DNA from: Deuterostichococcus epilithicus
Taxonomy: Eukaryota > Chlorophyta > Trebouxiophyceae > Prasiolales > Stichococcaceae
NCBI GenBank assembly: GCA_033439295.1
Contig: JAVTLE010000023.1
Span: forward strand, 4,376,530-4,440,529
Reading direction: 5' to 3'
DNA: 64,000 nt
Shown: positions 12,269 to 24,000 of the stretch, one piece after another
Layout: the number at the start of each line of letters is the position of its first letter
Position numbering within the stretch: position 1 is the first letter of the stretch
Position numbers and translations under genes: made by a program
The notes under the pieces: generated by a model
Databases searched by the model: none
Told to the model about the DNA's origin: nothing
What the model saw: the letters and a program-made list of their open reading frames with translations, nothing else

Positions 12269-12466
12269 GTGCGCCCCAAGAAGTACAAGGTGATCTTCGA
12301 GGGCGAGCTGCACTCGCAGCTCGTGAAAGCCGGTGTACGCAATGCCACCAGCCTCTCGAACCTCTTTCGCGATGGCAGCGAGCGTGGGCGCGCCCGCCAC
12401 ATCAAATTTTCCTCCACGTATCGGCAGAAGGGCCTCATCCACACCATCGGGGAGGTGAGGGGACCT

Positions 12467-12511
<45 letters not shown>

Positions 12512-13660
12512 GCGAGAGAACGAAATAGCAGCGGCAGCTGAAGTTACCAAGGAGCAAGTCAGCCCGCTGCGGGTCCCTCAATGTCGTCAGGAAACAACGT
12601 GGCTGTGTGCCCACCAAGCCCTGCTTGCATATGTGCTGTGTGCCCACCAACCTGTTTGCATATGTGCAGGTGTTGTGCATCCGGGGCAAGCAGATCGCTC
12701 GATCCATCCGGCAGATGCACCTCTTCGAGAACCTAATTCCATCCCCTAAGCTGCGCGCCATCGTGCGGGAGCTTCCCGTCGGCAATGACGACTCGATTGC
12801 ATGGTGAATGCGTGCTCCATCCCGACTTGCACAGCGTCTGCCATCAGTTTCGTTTTCCCTCGGGCTCCACGAAACCCAAATTTGGCGGCAGGCAGACTGG
12901 TTCCAAGGGCGTGTTTGTTCAAGCCGCACGGCACGTTTACGGACATCGGCGCGAGTTCACCACCCTGACATGGGTTTGCTTGTCCTTGCGCCAGGGCGGG
13001 GTGGGGAAGCAGGCAGAAATTTGAGCTCGCTGACATCACGGATGACATTCGCAAGCTGCTGAGCGGTTCGGACGGACTGGCGGCCACTGAGAGGCACATC
13101 AAGAAGTGCCGCGGCCTGATGGTGCATTCCTTGACGGTGGCGTCTGACAAGCCACATGCAGTTGCAGAGCGCACATGGCAGGTCGCTCTCATGCACGGTC
13201 ATGCAAACCGAGAGCTTATTCGTGCGCTGAAACGCTGTTGCGTGGAGCTCGCTGCATCATCGCATCCTGCGGCACGACGGTGACATCATGACAGCAGCGA
13301 TATGCTCAGCCACTTGGCTTGATACGTTGTCCAGGCGCTGTAATGTCTGCGTCATGCAGTTTGCGTCCGAGGAGGAGATCGCGGAGGCGGATGACGAGCC
13401 CGGCGGCGCCAATTGGGGCCTGCGGCAGCTACGACGCCTGGACGAGGAAGAGGTTGCGGATCGGCTGGAGGCCATCGCAGCAGACGACTTGAGCCCGGAA
13501 GACCTTGCCGCCCTCCGGGCGGCGCGCGCAGCGCCGCTGGAGCGGCGGCCGGAGATGCCGGAGGAGTACCGTTCGTGGCCGGAGGCGGAGCAGTGTAGCC
13601 AGCCAGGACTTCACCTGCAGCACTCCCGCTTTGCCGAGTATGTTTGCGGTGCCAGGGTGC
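12269..13660 (+). CDS. unrecognised exons, probably N-terminal part of the beta-CASP nuclease gene
   Basis: Three conserved-looking exons join in phase: 12269..12454 (KKYKVIFEGELHSQLVKAGV, RHIKFSSTYRQKGLIHTIGE), 12670..12803 (GKQIARSIRQMHLFENLIP) and 13013 onward (KFELADITDDIRKLLSG, RHIKKCRGLMVHSL). A further acidic exon from about 13360 (ASEEEIAEADDEPGG, LDEEEVADRLEAIAADDLS) could end at an in-phase donor near 13658 and join the metallo-beta-lactamase exon at 13954. I recognise no domain. It could instead be a separate gene lying just upstream. A (GCA)n run lies in the first intron, 16 bases after the donor. Confidence 0.4.
12471..12510. repeat. (GCA)13 trinucleotide repeat in an intron
   Basis: A pure GCA/CAG run immediately downstream of the donor at 12455. 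Similar CAG/CTG runs occur at 7518-7554 and 36957-37053. Confidence 0.95.
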
Positions 13661-13953
13661 GCTTCCTTGCTTGCTCACATTGATGGCGCAACGCAAGATG
13701 GAGGCGAGAAGTCGACTGCCACAAAGTGATGTGTGCTGGACTTTGGATGCCATGCCCCTTTACAGTCGCGCTGGCGTCTCAGCAACTTTGGACCATGGTC
13801 CGAGTGCGACGCACAGTTACTAAAACCCTGTTGATACATACTGCTTTTGGAATACCTGCAAAGCAGGGGACACCGCAGCAGCACCACCAGCCACAGCCTG
13901 CATTGCCCTGAGGCTGAGGTTGTTGACCCCGCTCCGGCACCCTCCCGTTCCAG

Positions 13954-15941
13954 GTGGCACTCGACAGCATGGTGGGCGCCATTTTACGCCTCCACCCCGA
14001 CCTCGTCGTCATTGGACACGGGCACACGGACCACATGCAAGGGGCGCAGTCGCAGGAATTTTTGCGGCGGGACTGGGTGCTGATCTATGCTACGGCAGTG
14101 ACATGCGCCATCATGATGGCGCGCTATCCGCAGCTGCCGGCCAGCCGGTTCCGGGTTCGTCACTGCGGCACACTGCCAGATCTGACGAATGTGTGTTGAG
14201 CAGCGCAAAGTGCCTCGGTCCTGTAGCGGGCACTAAGAGTATGCCTTGGCTGTGCAGCACATTGATCATCCTTGCAATTGTACAAACAAGTCATGTTGTT
14301 GCATGCTCCCCTAGTTCTCCTCCTTTGCATGCTTGCGGCACAGCAATCACAGTTGTGCATCTGGCATCACAGGTGGTGCCGCTGGACGAGCCCTACAGGC
14401 TGGACATCCCGCGCGTGCCCGACGCACGCCTGGTTCTGACGATACGGGACGCTGGCCACTGTCCTGGCAGGTGCTGTGCGTCATAACCTTCGAAATTCGT
14501 TCTTTCCAGCATCGCAGCGCAACAAGCTTGATCCTAGCGCCAGCACCTTCATTATCTCGGACGCTGGTTTTGGCTGTTCTGGGAGTCGGTCCAAAGCTGC
14601 TACCTGTGGCCATGCAAGTAAGGCTCTGCAAACACATTGCCTACTGTCGATTGAGAAACGCATTCGTGGCAAAGCCGCATTGTGCCGTGCCAAGCAACAG
14701 CACCTCAAACGGCTGTCAACTCCCATGCAGCGCCGTTGTGGAGATCACCGACGAGGTGGAGCCGCTTGACTCGGACCAGCGCACCTTCATCTACACCAGC
14801 GACTTTCGGGTAGAGCCGCAGCTGCTGGCAGCAATCGAAGAGGCGCACGACGGCCGCGCCATTCGGCCGCGTCGTCGTGGACACAACAGGGCTGCGGGCG
14901 TCTCGGCGGGATGCGGGCCGCGCCCACCGGCGCCCCTCGCGCCAGGTGGCGGTGCAGCGTGCGCTGCATGAGGCGAGTTCCTGGGTGCAGCGCAGCCGGC
15001 AGCCGCATGCGTGGCCGCAGCCGCAGCACCAGGCGCAGGCAGTGCCGCAGCCACAGACTTCTGTGGAGCCGCAGCCGTCCGTAGAGTCGCAGCCGCAGCG
15101 CCCGGGGCCGGCAGAGCCGCGGTCACAGGCTTCTGCAGGGCCGCAGCCGCCCACAGGGTCGCAGCCGGAGCCGCAACGCCCGGCGCCGGCGGAGCCACAG
15201 GCTCAGGCTTTTGCAGCACCAGCAGCGTCGCAGCCGCGGGCGCAATCACACCTGCAGCCGCCACAGCTTCAGCCTTTGGCGTCTGCGGCGGCACAGGCGG
15301 GTCTAGAGGCGCAGGCGCAACAGCAGTTGCAGGCACGGCCGCAGCCACAGTGCCAGGCGGTGACAGAGCCGCAGCCGCAAGCGTTTGCACCGCTGCAGCC
15401 GCAGGCGCCCTTGCGGCTGTAGATTCTCGTGAGTGTATACATGCTCGGGGGCGAGGACCTGCTGATGCAGCTCGCCGCCGAGCTGGGCTGCCAGGTGTGC
15501 ATGCTTTATGGCGGCGCCTGGGCTACCATGGTGGTGGCGGCCGCAGCGGCCGGCGGCAAGATGGCAGCCAGCTTCAACGATAGCTTCAGCAGCGATGCTG
15601 CTGAGCTTGCCGCCGACCTGGTCATCGTGGCTTTGTCTCCGACGCAGTTGAAGGCAGAGCTAAACAAGCCGCGGTTGTGCAGCAGTTTTGACCGTGTGCT
15701 GGTTCTGCCGGCGGCGGGCTGGTACCGCCCCCGCGATCGCGCACATGGCCGAGTCACAGTCGTCAACTGCGACTTCAGCGGGCACGCTGACAGCGCGGAG
15801 CTGCAGCAGTTTTACAAGGTTTGCAAGCCGCTCTGGATCATGCCGCTTGAACTGGACAGCAGTCAGCCCGGCGGAGCGCTGTGGCAGCTGATAGCCCGCC
15901 TTAAGTATGGTCCAGCCGCGCCGCCTGAGGCACACCAATAA
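13954..15941 (+). CDS. beta-CASP metallo-beta-lactamase nuclease, SNM1/Artemis-like
   Basis: Expected role: DNA repair nuclease of the SNM1/Pso2/DCLRE1 group, in the nucleus. Exons: 13954..14154 (VVIGHGHTDHMQG, the HxHxDH metal motif), 14373..14470 (RDAGHCPG, matching the DANHCPG motif), 14731..14984 (TFIYTSDFR, like the family's HTGDFR; then VVVDTTG, like LDTT), and 15423..15941 (SVYMLGGEDLLMQLAAELG, GWYRPRD, VVNCDFSGHADSAELQQF, the beta-CASP histidine region). Between TSDFR and VVVDTTG the reading frame shifts by one base near 14860. The 438-base segment 14985..15422 is open in frame and Pro/Gln-rich and may be intron or coding (see findings). Family call is good; membership of a particular SNM1 branch is not decided. 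Confidence 0.75.
14985..15422 (+). repeat. Pro/Gln-rich low-complexity segment, open in frame
   Basis: Imperfect tandem repetition of CCGCAGCC-type codons gives a Pro-Gln-Ala-rich reading of 146 codons, closed by a TAG that coincides with the TGTAG acceptor. A GTGCAG donor at 14985 and that acceptor would remove it without changing phase. Confidence 0.65.
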
Positions 15942-16752
15942 ACATCGATCTTACGTCGAGGGCGGTAGAACTCGGCGTGGGCAGGTTAATTCCCTGTGTT
16001 GCAACAATCCGAGTGTCCCCGCCATCGACTCACAAGGGTCGTTACACATACAAGCCGATAGGGTCTAGTGCCGATTGATGGATCTGCTTCTGCAGCTGCT
16101 CATGATACTGCTGAGACCTCCAATCTGATTCCTTTTTTATGCAGCTTCTACGGTACCTTCTGCAAAACGTGCAACGTGACAGCTAGTGGGGTTGATGTCA
16201 CGGGACACTCTGCATGCATGCCTGCTGATTTGATTATATACAAGAGACTCGTTCGAGATTTGTTCTAGCTGAAGGAAACTGCTTTGTACGAGCATGCTTA
16301 TAAAAGGAGATACCGGAGTGATGGCAAGGGAAGAAGAGGGACTGTATCTGTTTGCATGATCGTTTTCTAGTCTGAAATTATCCTGCAAAAACTTGCAACA
16401 CTTAGCATTTCTCTATCGTCTATCTTTAGCAACAGCATTCGCCCGTCCACATGGGTACGACCCGCTGACCTGCACATAGTATCCGTCTGACCTGCTCCGC
16501 GCTACCCCCTGCCACCGATACTTCCACCCGGTTGTGCTAGTCTCGTTAGCGCACACCTAGGCTAGCACTACAGGTCTACAGCTGGCATGTTTATAATATA
16601 ATAGTAAACAACACCATGTAACTAATCCGTTTTAAAACCCTTCCCGACCTCTCGTACGCGCAGCGAAAGACGCACATTGATACCGCTGTGCGCAAGCGTT
16701 ATGGGCGGAGATGTTGCACTAAGGAAAAGGAAGACACAACGCGAAATAAAAG
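15942..16752. other. gene-poor, lower-GC stretch before the tRNA
   Basis: Contains short A/T-rich runs, for example around 16120-16140 and 16590-16640, unlike the GC-rich neighbourhood. I see no conserved protein. It may hold the 3' end of the nuclease gene and the downstream side of the tRNA gene. Confidence 0.35.
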
Positions 16753-16826
16753 CTCTCCCGGGCGGGGTCGAACCGCCGACCCCCAGATTAACAGTCTGAT
16801 GCTCTAACCAACTGAGCTACAGGAGA
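16753..16826 (-). tRNA. tRNA-Asn (anticodon GUU)
   Basis: On the minus strand a full cloverleaf can be folded: 7-bp acceptor TCTCCTG/CGGGAGA (one T-G pair), D arm GCTC...GAGC, anticodon arm TCAGA-CTGTTAA-TCTGG giving GTT, T arm GGCGG-TTCGACC-CCGCC, discriminator G. No CCA is encoded and no intron is present. The acceptor begins with T (U1-A72), which is more typical of bacterial or organellar tRNA-Asn than of the usual eukaryotic nuclear form starting with G. Confidence 0.93.
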
Positions 16827-18339
16827 TTAGGGACGGTACCGCCCCGCTCTGAATCACTGCTTGAGTTGCTTGTTGATTTTGGGGTGAATCACTAGCATAC
16901 AACTGCAAACTTCCGCCACTGAGTTATCACAGCCTTAATTCACCAGTCATCTTCTGCGTTCCCCTCAGATGGAAAGTGTCCCCATCAGCGCAAGCTGGTG
17001 GGATGCACTCAAGCGGGTCGATCAAACGTGCACACATGCAGCGAAGCACGCCAGCAGTGGGGCAGAGCCTCGATCGGCAGGGCTGCGCCAGTGCTGGGTA
17101 GGCCACAGCAGACAATACTTCGTGCGATACGACACCGAGCAGAGCATCTGCCTTCTCTGTGGGGTGTTTGGGCTGCTCAGTGATTGTGCTTTCTGGTTGT
17201 GACGCCAACCAGGGCCTTTGCTCATGCCGGACCAGACACATTGTGTAACCTCGTGACCTCCCCGACGAGGCCCACTGCCCAGGGCTTTGTCGTGCCCCAG
17301 TGGTTTGCAGTTCGTTTGCTCGTCTTCGCTGCCTCAACGCTCCTACAGCCTACACCCCTACTCGTTGCTCCTGCATCGCTGAGCCAAGGGTTACGGCCGT
17401 GCAAACCAAAGCTTGACAGCCGAGGTGAGGAACCCAGGCCGCACGCACCGCTACTGGAAGTGCACCGTTGCCCGCGAGGTGGTCTCTGCCATCGAGGCCG
17501 CTCGGCGAGCTGCGGGCGGCCGCAGCAGCTGCCGCCGCAGCAGCGCCACCATCCACAGCAGTTCCCACAGTGCCGCAGTCGGGGCGGCAGACCAGCGGCA
17601 GCCTGCATAACAGCAGCAGCGGCAGCAGCAAAGGCGGCAGTGTTTGCGCTCGCATCCTTTAGAACAAGGAGCTTTTCATTGCTGAGCCTCGCCCAGCGAG
17701 CAGACACTCAGTGGATCCGCCTGCTTGGACTCTGCCAGGCCTGGTGCTGGGCTTGTAGTTGTTCTGCAGGTTTGAGAGCAAACATGCTCCTCACAAGCGG
17801 TGCATCAAGCGTCATGTGACAATTGTGTTCACACATACCTCTCTAGGTGGATCATAGGTAGAGGCGGGGTAGTAGCGCTGCCGCAGGTCTCAACACAAGG
17901 CATGCATGTACCTGTACATAGGTACAATCTGGCAGTCGTGGCAGGCACAGCCTCTCGCATCTGCCATGATGTGTACATTCGATCGACACAAAGCACAAAT
18001 CCGCCAGACAGTGGTCACCGACTGAAAATCTGCATTCACCCTTTCAAAGCCCTAACACCTAGGTGGTTCAGAGAGTACAGGATCCCGCAGCGGGAAGCCC
18101 GCACAACAGAGACAGCAGCTGGTTCCTTCTTGCGTGTTTGTCTGATGCGCTTGGCAGCGGGAGCCGTGTTGCACCTCATCGACGAGCTCGTTGCTCAGCA
18201 GACCACCAAGGCGCGGCATTTTGCCAGTACATGCCTTGATCTGGACTAGCTTGCAGCTTGATCCCGCTGCACGTGATACCAGACTGGACTCTGCCCGCAA
18301 CTTCAAAACAGAGCACCCGGCGCGCGGCCGCCTCCCACC
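16827..18339. other. stretch with no supported gene
   Basis: Open frames exist but none shows a family I know. A short plus-strand reading at about 17418-17460 (VRNPGRTHRYWKC) faintly resembles the end of a GRF-type zinc finger, without its other cysteines or a usable exon chain. Ala/Gln triplet-rich sequence lies at 17510-17640. Confidence 0.3.
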
Positions 18340-20160
18340 TCAGCCGGCCATGCGCGCATACTGCAGCAGCGCACCGCGCAGCTGCTCGTCGGCACGCGCC
18401 TTTGCCGCCGGCGGCGCCCCTGCGGCGCCGGTGGCCCCCGCCGCCGCCGTCGCAGCACCACTGCGGGTGGACGCGCTGAGGTGCGCCCAGTCCAGCAGCG
18501 CCGCCGTCAGCTGACGGGCCGTGAGCTGCGCGCTGTGGGCGGCCGCGACGGCGCCGAAGGCCGCATGACCAGCCTCCGCGCCGGCGCCTGCCGGCTNGGC
18601 NGCCGGCAGCAGCGCNTAGCGCGCCAGCGGGCTGCGGGCGGTGCGCGAGTCCTGCGGCGCCGCACACTGCGCCGCGGCGGCGCCCGGCGGCACGCCAGAG
18701 CTGGTGGAGCTGGTGTCTGCATTGCACAGTGAATGGCGTCAGCAGCAATCGACTCGATGACCAGGCACAGCATGCCGTGACAGACACGTGCGGCTGCAGC
18801 ATGTGGCGGTGTCCTCCAACAGGCAGGTCGCCACGCTGCTGCTATCTGGAGGTAGCTTGGCGCATGCAGTACGAGGGACCAAAGGCTCTCTGCAGCAGGC
18901 CACACACCTGCACTGGCGGGCGGCGGCCCCTGGAAGAAGGCGGGCGCGGCGGCAAAGGAGGGGGCCTCAAGCGCCGCGATCGGCGCCAGCAGCCCATCGT
19001 CCGGCGGCAGGCACAGCTCGCGCGCCACGGCCGCCAGCAGCTCCTGCAAGAAACGGTTTTAGTCACAGCTGTCTCAGCAGCAGAGAAACCTGCTGGCAAG
19101 AGCCTCACGCCACGCCACGGCGATGGCGACATGGCTGCCGCTGACAGTCATATGAAATAGCTCCGCCAGGCCAGGGGCAATGGCAGTGCCTGCCGGAGGG
19201 ATCCCAGCTGCCGCACGCCTTCGATCTGGCATTGCAGTTGCCGCGCACCGCGTAAGTACGGGGCCGCACCTGGCTGGTCAGGAAGGGCAGCGCCGCAAAC
19301 GGCGGCCCGCTGGGCGCCGACAGCCGGAACGACCGCAGCGGATCGGCCGCCTCCTGCTTGGCGAGGCCCGCCACCGCCCGCTGGCCGCGCCACTGCTGGT
19401 TGGCAGCGCTGCCTGCGCCATAGGTGGTGTTGGTGTTATGAACGGAGGCAAATCTTGGTGCTTGCCGCCTCAGGCCGCCTACCAAGAACCTCCAGCAGAT
19501 TCTCATCATCCTGAGAGAGTCTCCGCTTCCGGGTCGAGAAGGCTGCAAACATCAGGTGCCTGCACCGCACAAGGGGTACTCCGGGCAAGCAGTACCCATG
19601 CGTGCAGGAAAGGTCCAAATGGTGGCGCTCACCTGCTGCGCTGCTGGTGTTCAGCTCCTTGGTGGCCACAAGCTTGCCCTTGCCACCTGCGAGTGGTGAC
19701 TGGGGCGTCAAAAGCGACTGTTGGAGAGTGGCATGTTTGGCAGCGCTGGCCATGCTTTCAGCTGTCAGCACAGGCGCCGGGCAACGGGGATTCATTCCAG
19801 AATGCAGTCTCGAAGCTCATCCGGCCTGCGCACAGGCGAGGCGGCTCGGCAAGCTGCGCTGACCCGGCTGACGCTTGGGCTCTTGTAGGGCGATGCGAGC
19901 GCCGTGTACGCTTGCCAGCAAGCGATCGAGCAGTGTGACGCTGAATGACACGCTCTGCAGCTGTCCAGCCGCCAGAGCGGACCTCGGAAGGCGGCCTTGG
20001 AGGCGTGGCGCCGGGCATGGCGTATCGCGAGGTTGCACACTTGCGACACGCTGGCGAGCAGGCGAGCCGCGGCGCCGGACGTCCAGTCGATAGCAGGCAG
20101 GACGTAGATTTGGCCGGACACGGCCGCCATCGCGCTGGCAAAGTCTACTCGACGGAGCTG
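18340..20160 (-). CDS. unrecognised multi-exon gene, 3' part resolved
   Basis: Four 3' exons fit in phase on the minus strand: 19633..19761 (AKHATLQQSLLTPQSPLAGG), 19270..19412 (RSFRLSAPSGPPFAALPFL), 18908..19043 (ELLAAVARELCLPPDDG, LLAPIAALEAPSFAAAP) and the last, 18340..18716 (HSAQLTARQLTAALLDWAHL, ending LRGALLQYARMAG). Codon use and splice sites look real. Upstream, leucine/alanine-rich readings near 19890-19990 and 20045-20160 (IYVLPAIDWTSGAAARLLAS) may be further exons. The protein looks helical and alanine-rich; I recognise no family. The last exon contains the three Ns at 18597-18616. Confidence 0.45.
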
Positions 20161-21002
20161 GGGGTGATATGGGTTGAGGACTGCTGCTCGTGAGCTCGCC
20201 AACCGAACCAGCGGCTGGCCGCAGCCGGTGTGCTGTGACAGAGATGATGCAGCCACCGCGGACAGCGCGGGGCTGTGAGCTTGGCAATTCTGACGCAGGA
20301 GGCCCGCGCGCAGCTGGGTGAAGGTTGCCAAACATCGGCGGCGAACGGGCGGAAACAGGCCCTCCTACTGCAGGCACCAGGCAGGAAATTGGCCATGCAT
20401 TGCAAGTGCTGATTCCCGTGTGCAGAGGTAGGACAGGCATGCACATGCCTGTCGTGGGCAGGCCAGACTTCCAAAGCACACGTACTATGAGTGCAAGCAA
20501 CCACTGCAAGGAGGGACGCATTCCCGTGCGGGCACATGACACCCGACCGGCACCAAGCTGCGCACAGCGAGATCACAGCGTTTGAATAGAGAAACAGATA
20601 CGCCAAAGCAGGGCGCCTTCTACCTACTGACCGATGCCTGCCAGCTCTATGTACAGCGTCCAGGTACCTAGGTGCGGGTCCGCGCAGCATCAGCAACCCC
20701 ACTTGGGAGGGAGACGTCAAACAGCCCACAGTCGAACTTCTGTACTGACGCTGAACAGGTGCAGCACGCTGCTGCCACTTGGGTGCCTGTCTGGTAGGAC
20801 CTCATCTAGTTCAGGCACGACGTGTCGTTGCTGGCGCAGCGGTCGCCTGGCCGCCATGCAGCATAGAGGATTCCGTATAGCTGCACCGCGCTTCCAATGC
20901 CAGCGCACAAGCTGTGTGGCCGGCCGGCTGGCTCGCAAGGCCATCCATCCAGCCGGAGACCCACTGCCGTCGGCCGTCCGCACGCCGCGGCATCAGAAGC
21001 GT
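20161..21002. other. unresolved stretch upstream of the minus-strand gene
   Basis: May contain 5' exons of the unrecognised gene and the 3' end of the PP2C gene. Nothing in it can be assigned from sequence alone. Confidence 0.3.
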
Positions 21003-24000
21003 TCATGGGCCAGCGTCCGCAGGCTCCAGGCCAGAGGCTGACGCCGCCGAGGCACTGCCCGGCGCGTTGCCGGCGGCCGCCGCCGCCGGCTCGTGGAACT
21101 TGAAGGACACCACGATGCAGGAGATGTTGTCGTTGCTGCCGCGCTGGAAAGCCTCGTTGGTGAGGCGCACCGCCGCCTGCTCAGCTGTCGGCATGTTCTG
21201 CATCGGAAAGAAACAAAGTCCGGATCACGGTGCTAGTCGCATCAGCGACACTGCCGTGCCCGCCGTTAATCAGCACGGTCTGGAGGGATTGGGGCAGCTG
21301 GGACTTTTCGCCGGAGGTGTTGCTGGGCCGTCAGGCACGTCTGAGGCCAGTCAGTAGCAGGTCCATGGTTGAGGCAGATGCCGCCATGCAGGAGGTGCGG
21401 AGCTGCGGCCCGGAACTCGTCGAACAGTCAGTATTCTGGAGAGCCAGGCGGTGAGGCCAGGTGCAAACATTTCAAAAAACGAATGGCGCAAACGTCGCAC
21501 CCGGACCATGCTGATCGCGTCCTGGTTGCTGATCACGTCCCAAAGGCCGTCCGTGGCCATGATGAGCAGCGTGTCGTCGCCCGTCAGGTTCTCCTCCAGC
21601 ACATCGGGCTCAGCGACCACGTACTTCTTCAGCAGCCGGTCGCCAAAGGCGCGCGACACTGCGGCGCGGCAAACAGAAGTGGAGTCCCAGTAAGATGTTG
21701 CATATTCCAAGATTACCCGTCAGGTGTTCCTGTGACACACCCGCCTCCACGACCACAAATCGTTTTAGCAGCCCGGAGGCCCTCAGAAGAGCGCGGCACT
21801 GCGTGTGAGCAGCGCAGCCTCCGAGAAGGAACTTGCAGCATGATGGCTTCGAGGCGGTTGTGAAGATATGAAGCCTTTGAGCGATGATGGGGAGGTGCGC
21901 ACGAGCTTCTTTGATTTCCACCCGGCTAATCCAGCATGTGCTTCGTCAGAGCCAGTCGCCGAAAAGGGGGAGACAGTGCATGCTTCGGCAGGCAGAGGCC
22001 GGAGGGTCGCTGCCTGTCGGCACCGACACCAGCATTGCAGACAATGTGAGACTCGCAGGGGCCCTCTGCTCCTTGCTGGCAAACTACCTTGCATGCAACC
22101 CGCCACGGGCCTCCAGATGTTGCAACTGTGCGATTGCCCATTGCTGAAGCCTGAAGTTCGGATCGGCACACACAACCTCGAGCCTCCAGAGGCGGTGCCC
22201 GCGCACCTGCGAGCACGCCGCCGACGCGCCAGGTGCCGGCCCACACAACGACGCCGCCGGCCTCCTCGATGCGCTGCCGCTCGTCCGCACGGTTGGGCTT
22301 GTGGTCCTCGCTCATGGGATATGCTGCGAGCACAGCAGGGGGGGCAGGCTGAAGACACAGAAGGTCTGAGAGATTGCGCGCACACCCGGCCACTGACGGC
22401 AGCTACTTGGTTACATCTCCAAGCTGCCGCCCGTGCGCGCAGACGGGGCGGTTGTTCCTCGCCCATGGGGTACGATGCAGGAAGTAGATGGCACATGAGG
22501 TGGGCAGCCGGCTCGGAACTGCTCTGGCCCTGTGCAGCAGTCGACGTCGCTTTGTCGCAATGGCGCCGTTGGCAGGGCAGTCCGTCAGACTCGCTCTCCA
22601 GGTGCATGGCACAGGGAGTCAGCACGAGTAAGATGCAAGGCTGGGTGCTGGCATCGCCAGTGGCACCGGTGCTGCGGCGCCGCAGTGGCGGTACGCCGTT
22701 CACCCGCACAGCATGGCGCTCGCGGGCTGCGCAGTCGAACGGCGGCCACTCGCGCCGGGTGTGCTAACCACATAGACAATTGGCAGCAACACATGGGACG
22801 ACACGCCCCCGCGGCACCCGCACCTTTGCCGCTGCGGGACAGCACCGCGCGCGAGTCGCCCACGTTGGCAACGATGAGCCGGTCCTCCAGCAGCACCGCC
22901 GCGACAGCGGTGCAGCCGTCATCCTTCTTGGAGTTCGCCTCGTCTGCCAGGTACGCCTTGTCGGTCTCCACAAACGCCTCCACTGTTTGGAGGGAACGGG
23001 CGACGTTGAGTGACCGGCAATGATGGAAACCCTGTCGAGACCTTGTCGGAGTGGCGTGGGAGACCTCGTCCGCCAGGCGCGCTTCAGTCTCCCACAGACG
23101 CGTGCACCGCTTCAGGGCAGCACAGTGGTCTCGTCAAGGACCTCATGGGACGGTCAAGTGTCATCCATCTCGGGCGCGGCCTCGTGCCCCGGATGCGCTG
23201 TCCGTCTCCACAACAGCCTCCACCAATACAAGTGGACACGAAGGTGTAGAGAATGCAGGAGCCAAATCTGCAGCCGAGAGCGCCGCCCGCACTGGCAGCA
23301 CACAATGGCAGCGGAAGCCGGAGAGGACAGCTACGGAGCCAAATCTGCAGCCGAGAGCGCCGCCCGCAATGGCAGCACGCAATGGCAGCGGGAGCCAGAG
23401 AGGACAGCCACGGAGCAAGGCGCGGACCCAGGGCGTTCTTGATGTCGGAGTCAAACTTGTTGTTTGACTTCAGCGTCTTCCACAGATTCTCCTGGACGAA
23501 CGCTGCTGCGCCCGGGCCTCCGTGGCCTGCGCAGACGCCGTGCCAGTGTTCGAGTCGCTGGCCATCAGATCTGGGCCGAGAGGAGAGCGGGCGGCAGAAG
23601 CATGCGTGCAGGCAGCTCAGGCGGCACTGTGGAATCCAATTCCGAAACCGAAGCACAGGCGACAAATATTCACGAAAAAGGTGGACAGGACATGATCCAT
23701 GCCTCAGGAGCAGCATCGGCGCACCGTCAAAGACGCCAAAGAAGCCCACTGTGCTGCCATTTGTGGGATGCTGCGAGAACTGCAGGACAGCACACACACA
23801 CCGGGTTGACAGCTGCTCAGGCACGGAGCGCGTGCGTGGCCCCCTTCGCCGGACTCGTGAGTTGTGCATAGCAATGCATCGCGAACTGGGCAACATCACG
23901 GCACATGTGCAGCACACCTTCGCCTGCAGGAAGTCCTCCATGCTGGCCCTTTTGCCCCTCAAACTGCTGTAGCCAAAGCTGACCTTGCCATCTTCCCTGC

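Noticed and set aside
17418-17460. Possible GRF zinc finger (VRNPGRTHRYWKC)
   Set aside because: Too short, lacks the paired cysteines upstream and the CxFF end; kept only as a remark.
17222-17707. Long minus-strand open frame, Ala/Cys/Arg-rich
   Set aside because: Composition is that of GC-rich antisense triplet sequence; no motif, splice chain or family likeness.
21783-22767. Long open frames on both strands over the PP2C introns (about 300 codons)
   Set aside because: They cover two introns and one exon of PP2C out of frame; the length is explained by high GC and by the exon copies.
23259-23425. CRISPR-like array
   Set aside because: Only about two contiguous 77-base units without spacers, in a eukaryotic intron; ordinary tandem repeat.
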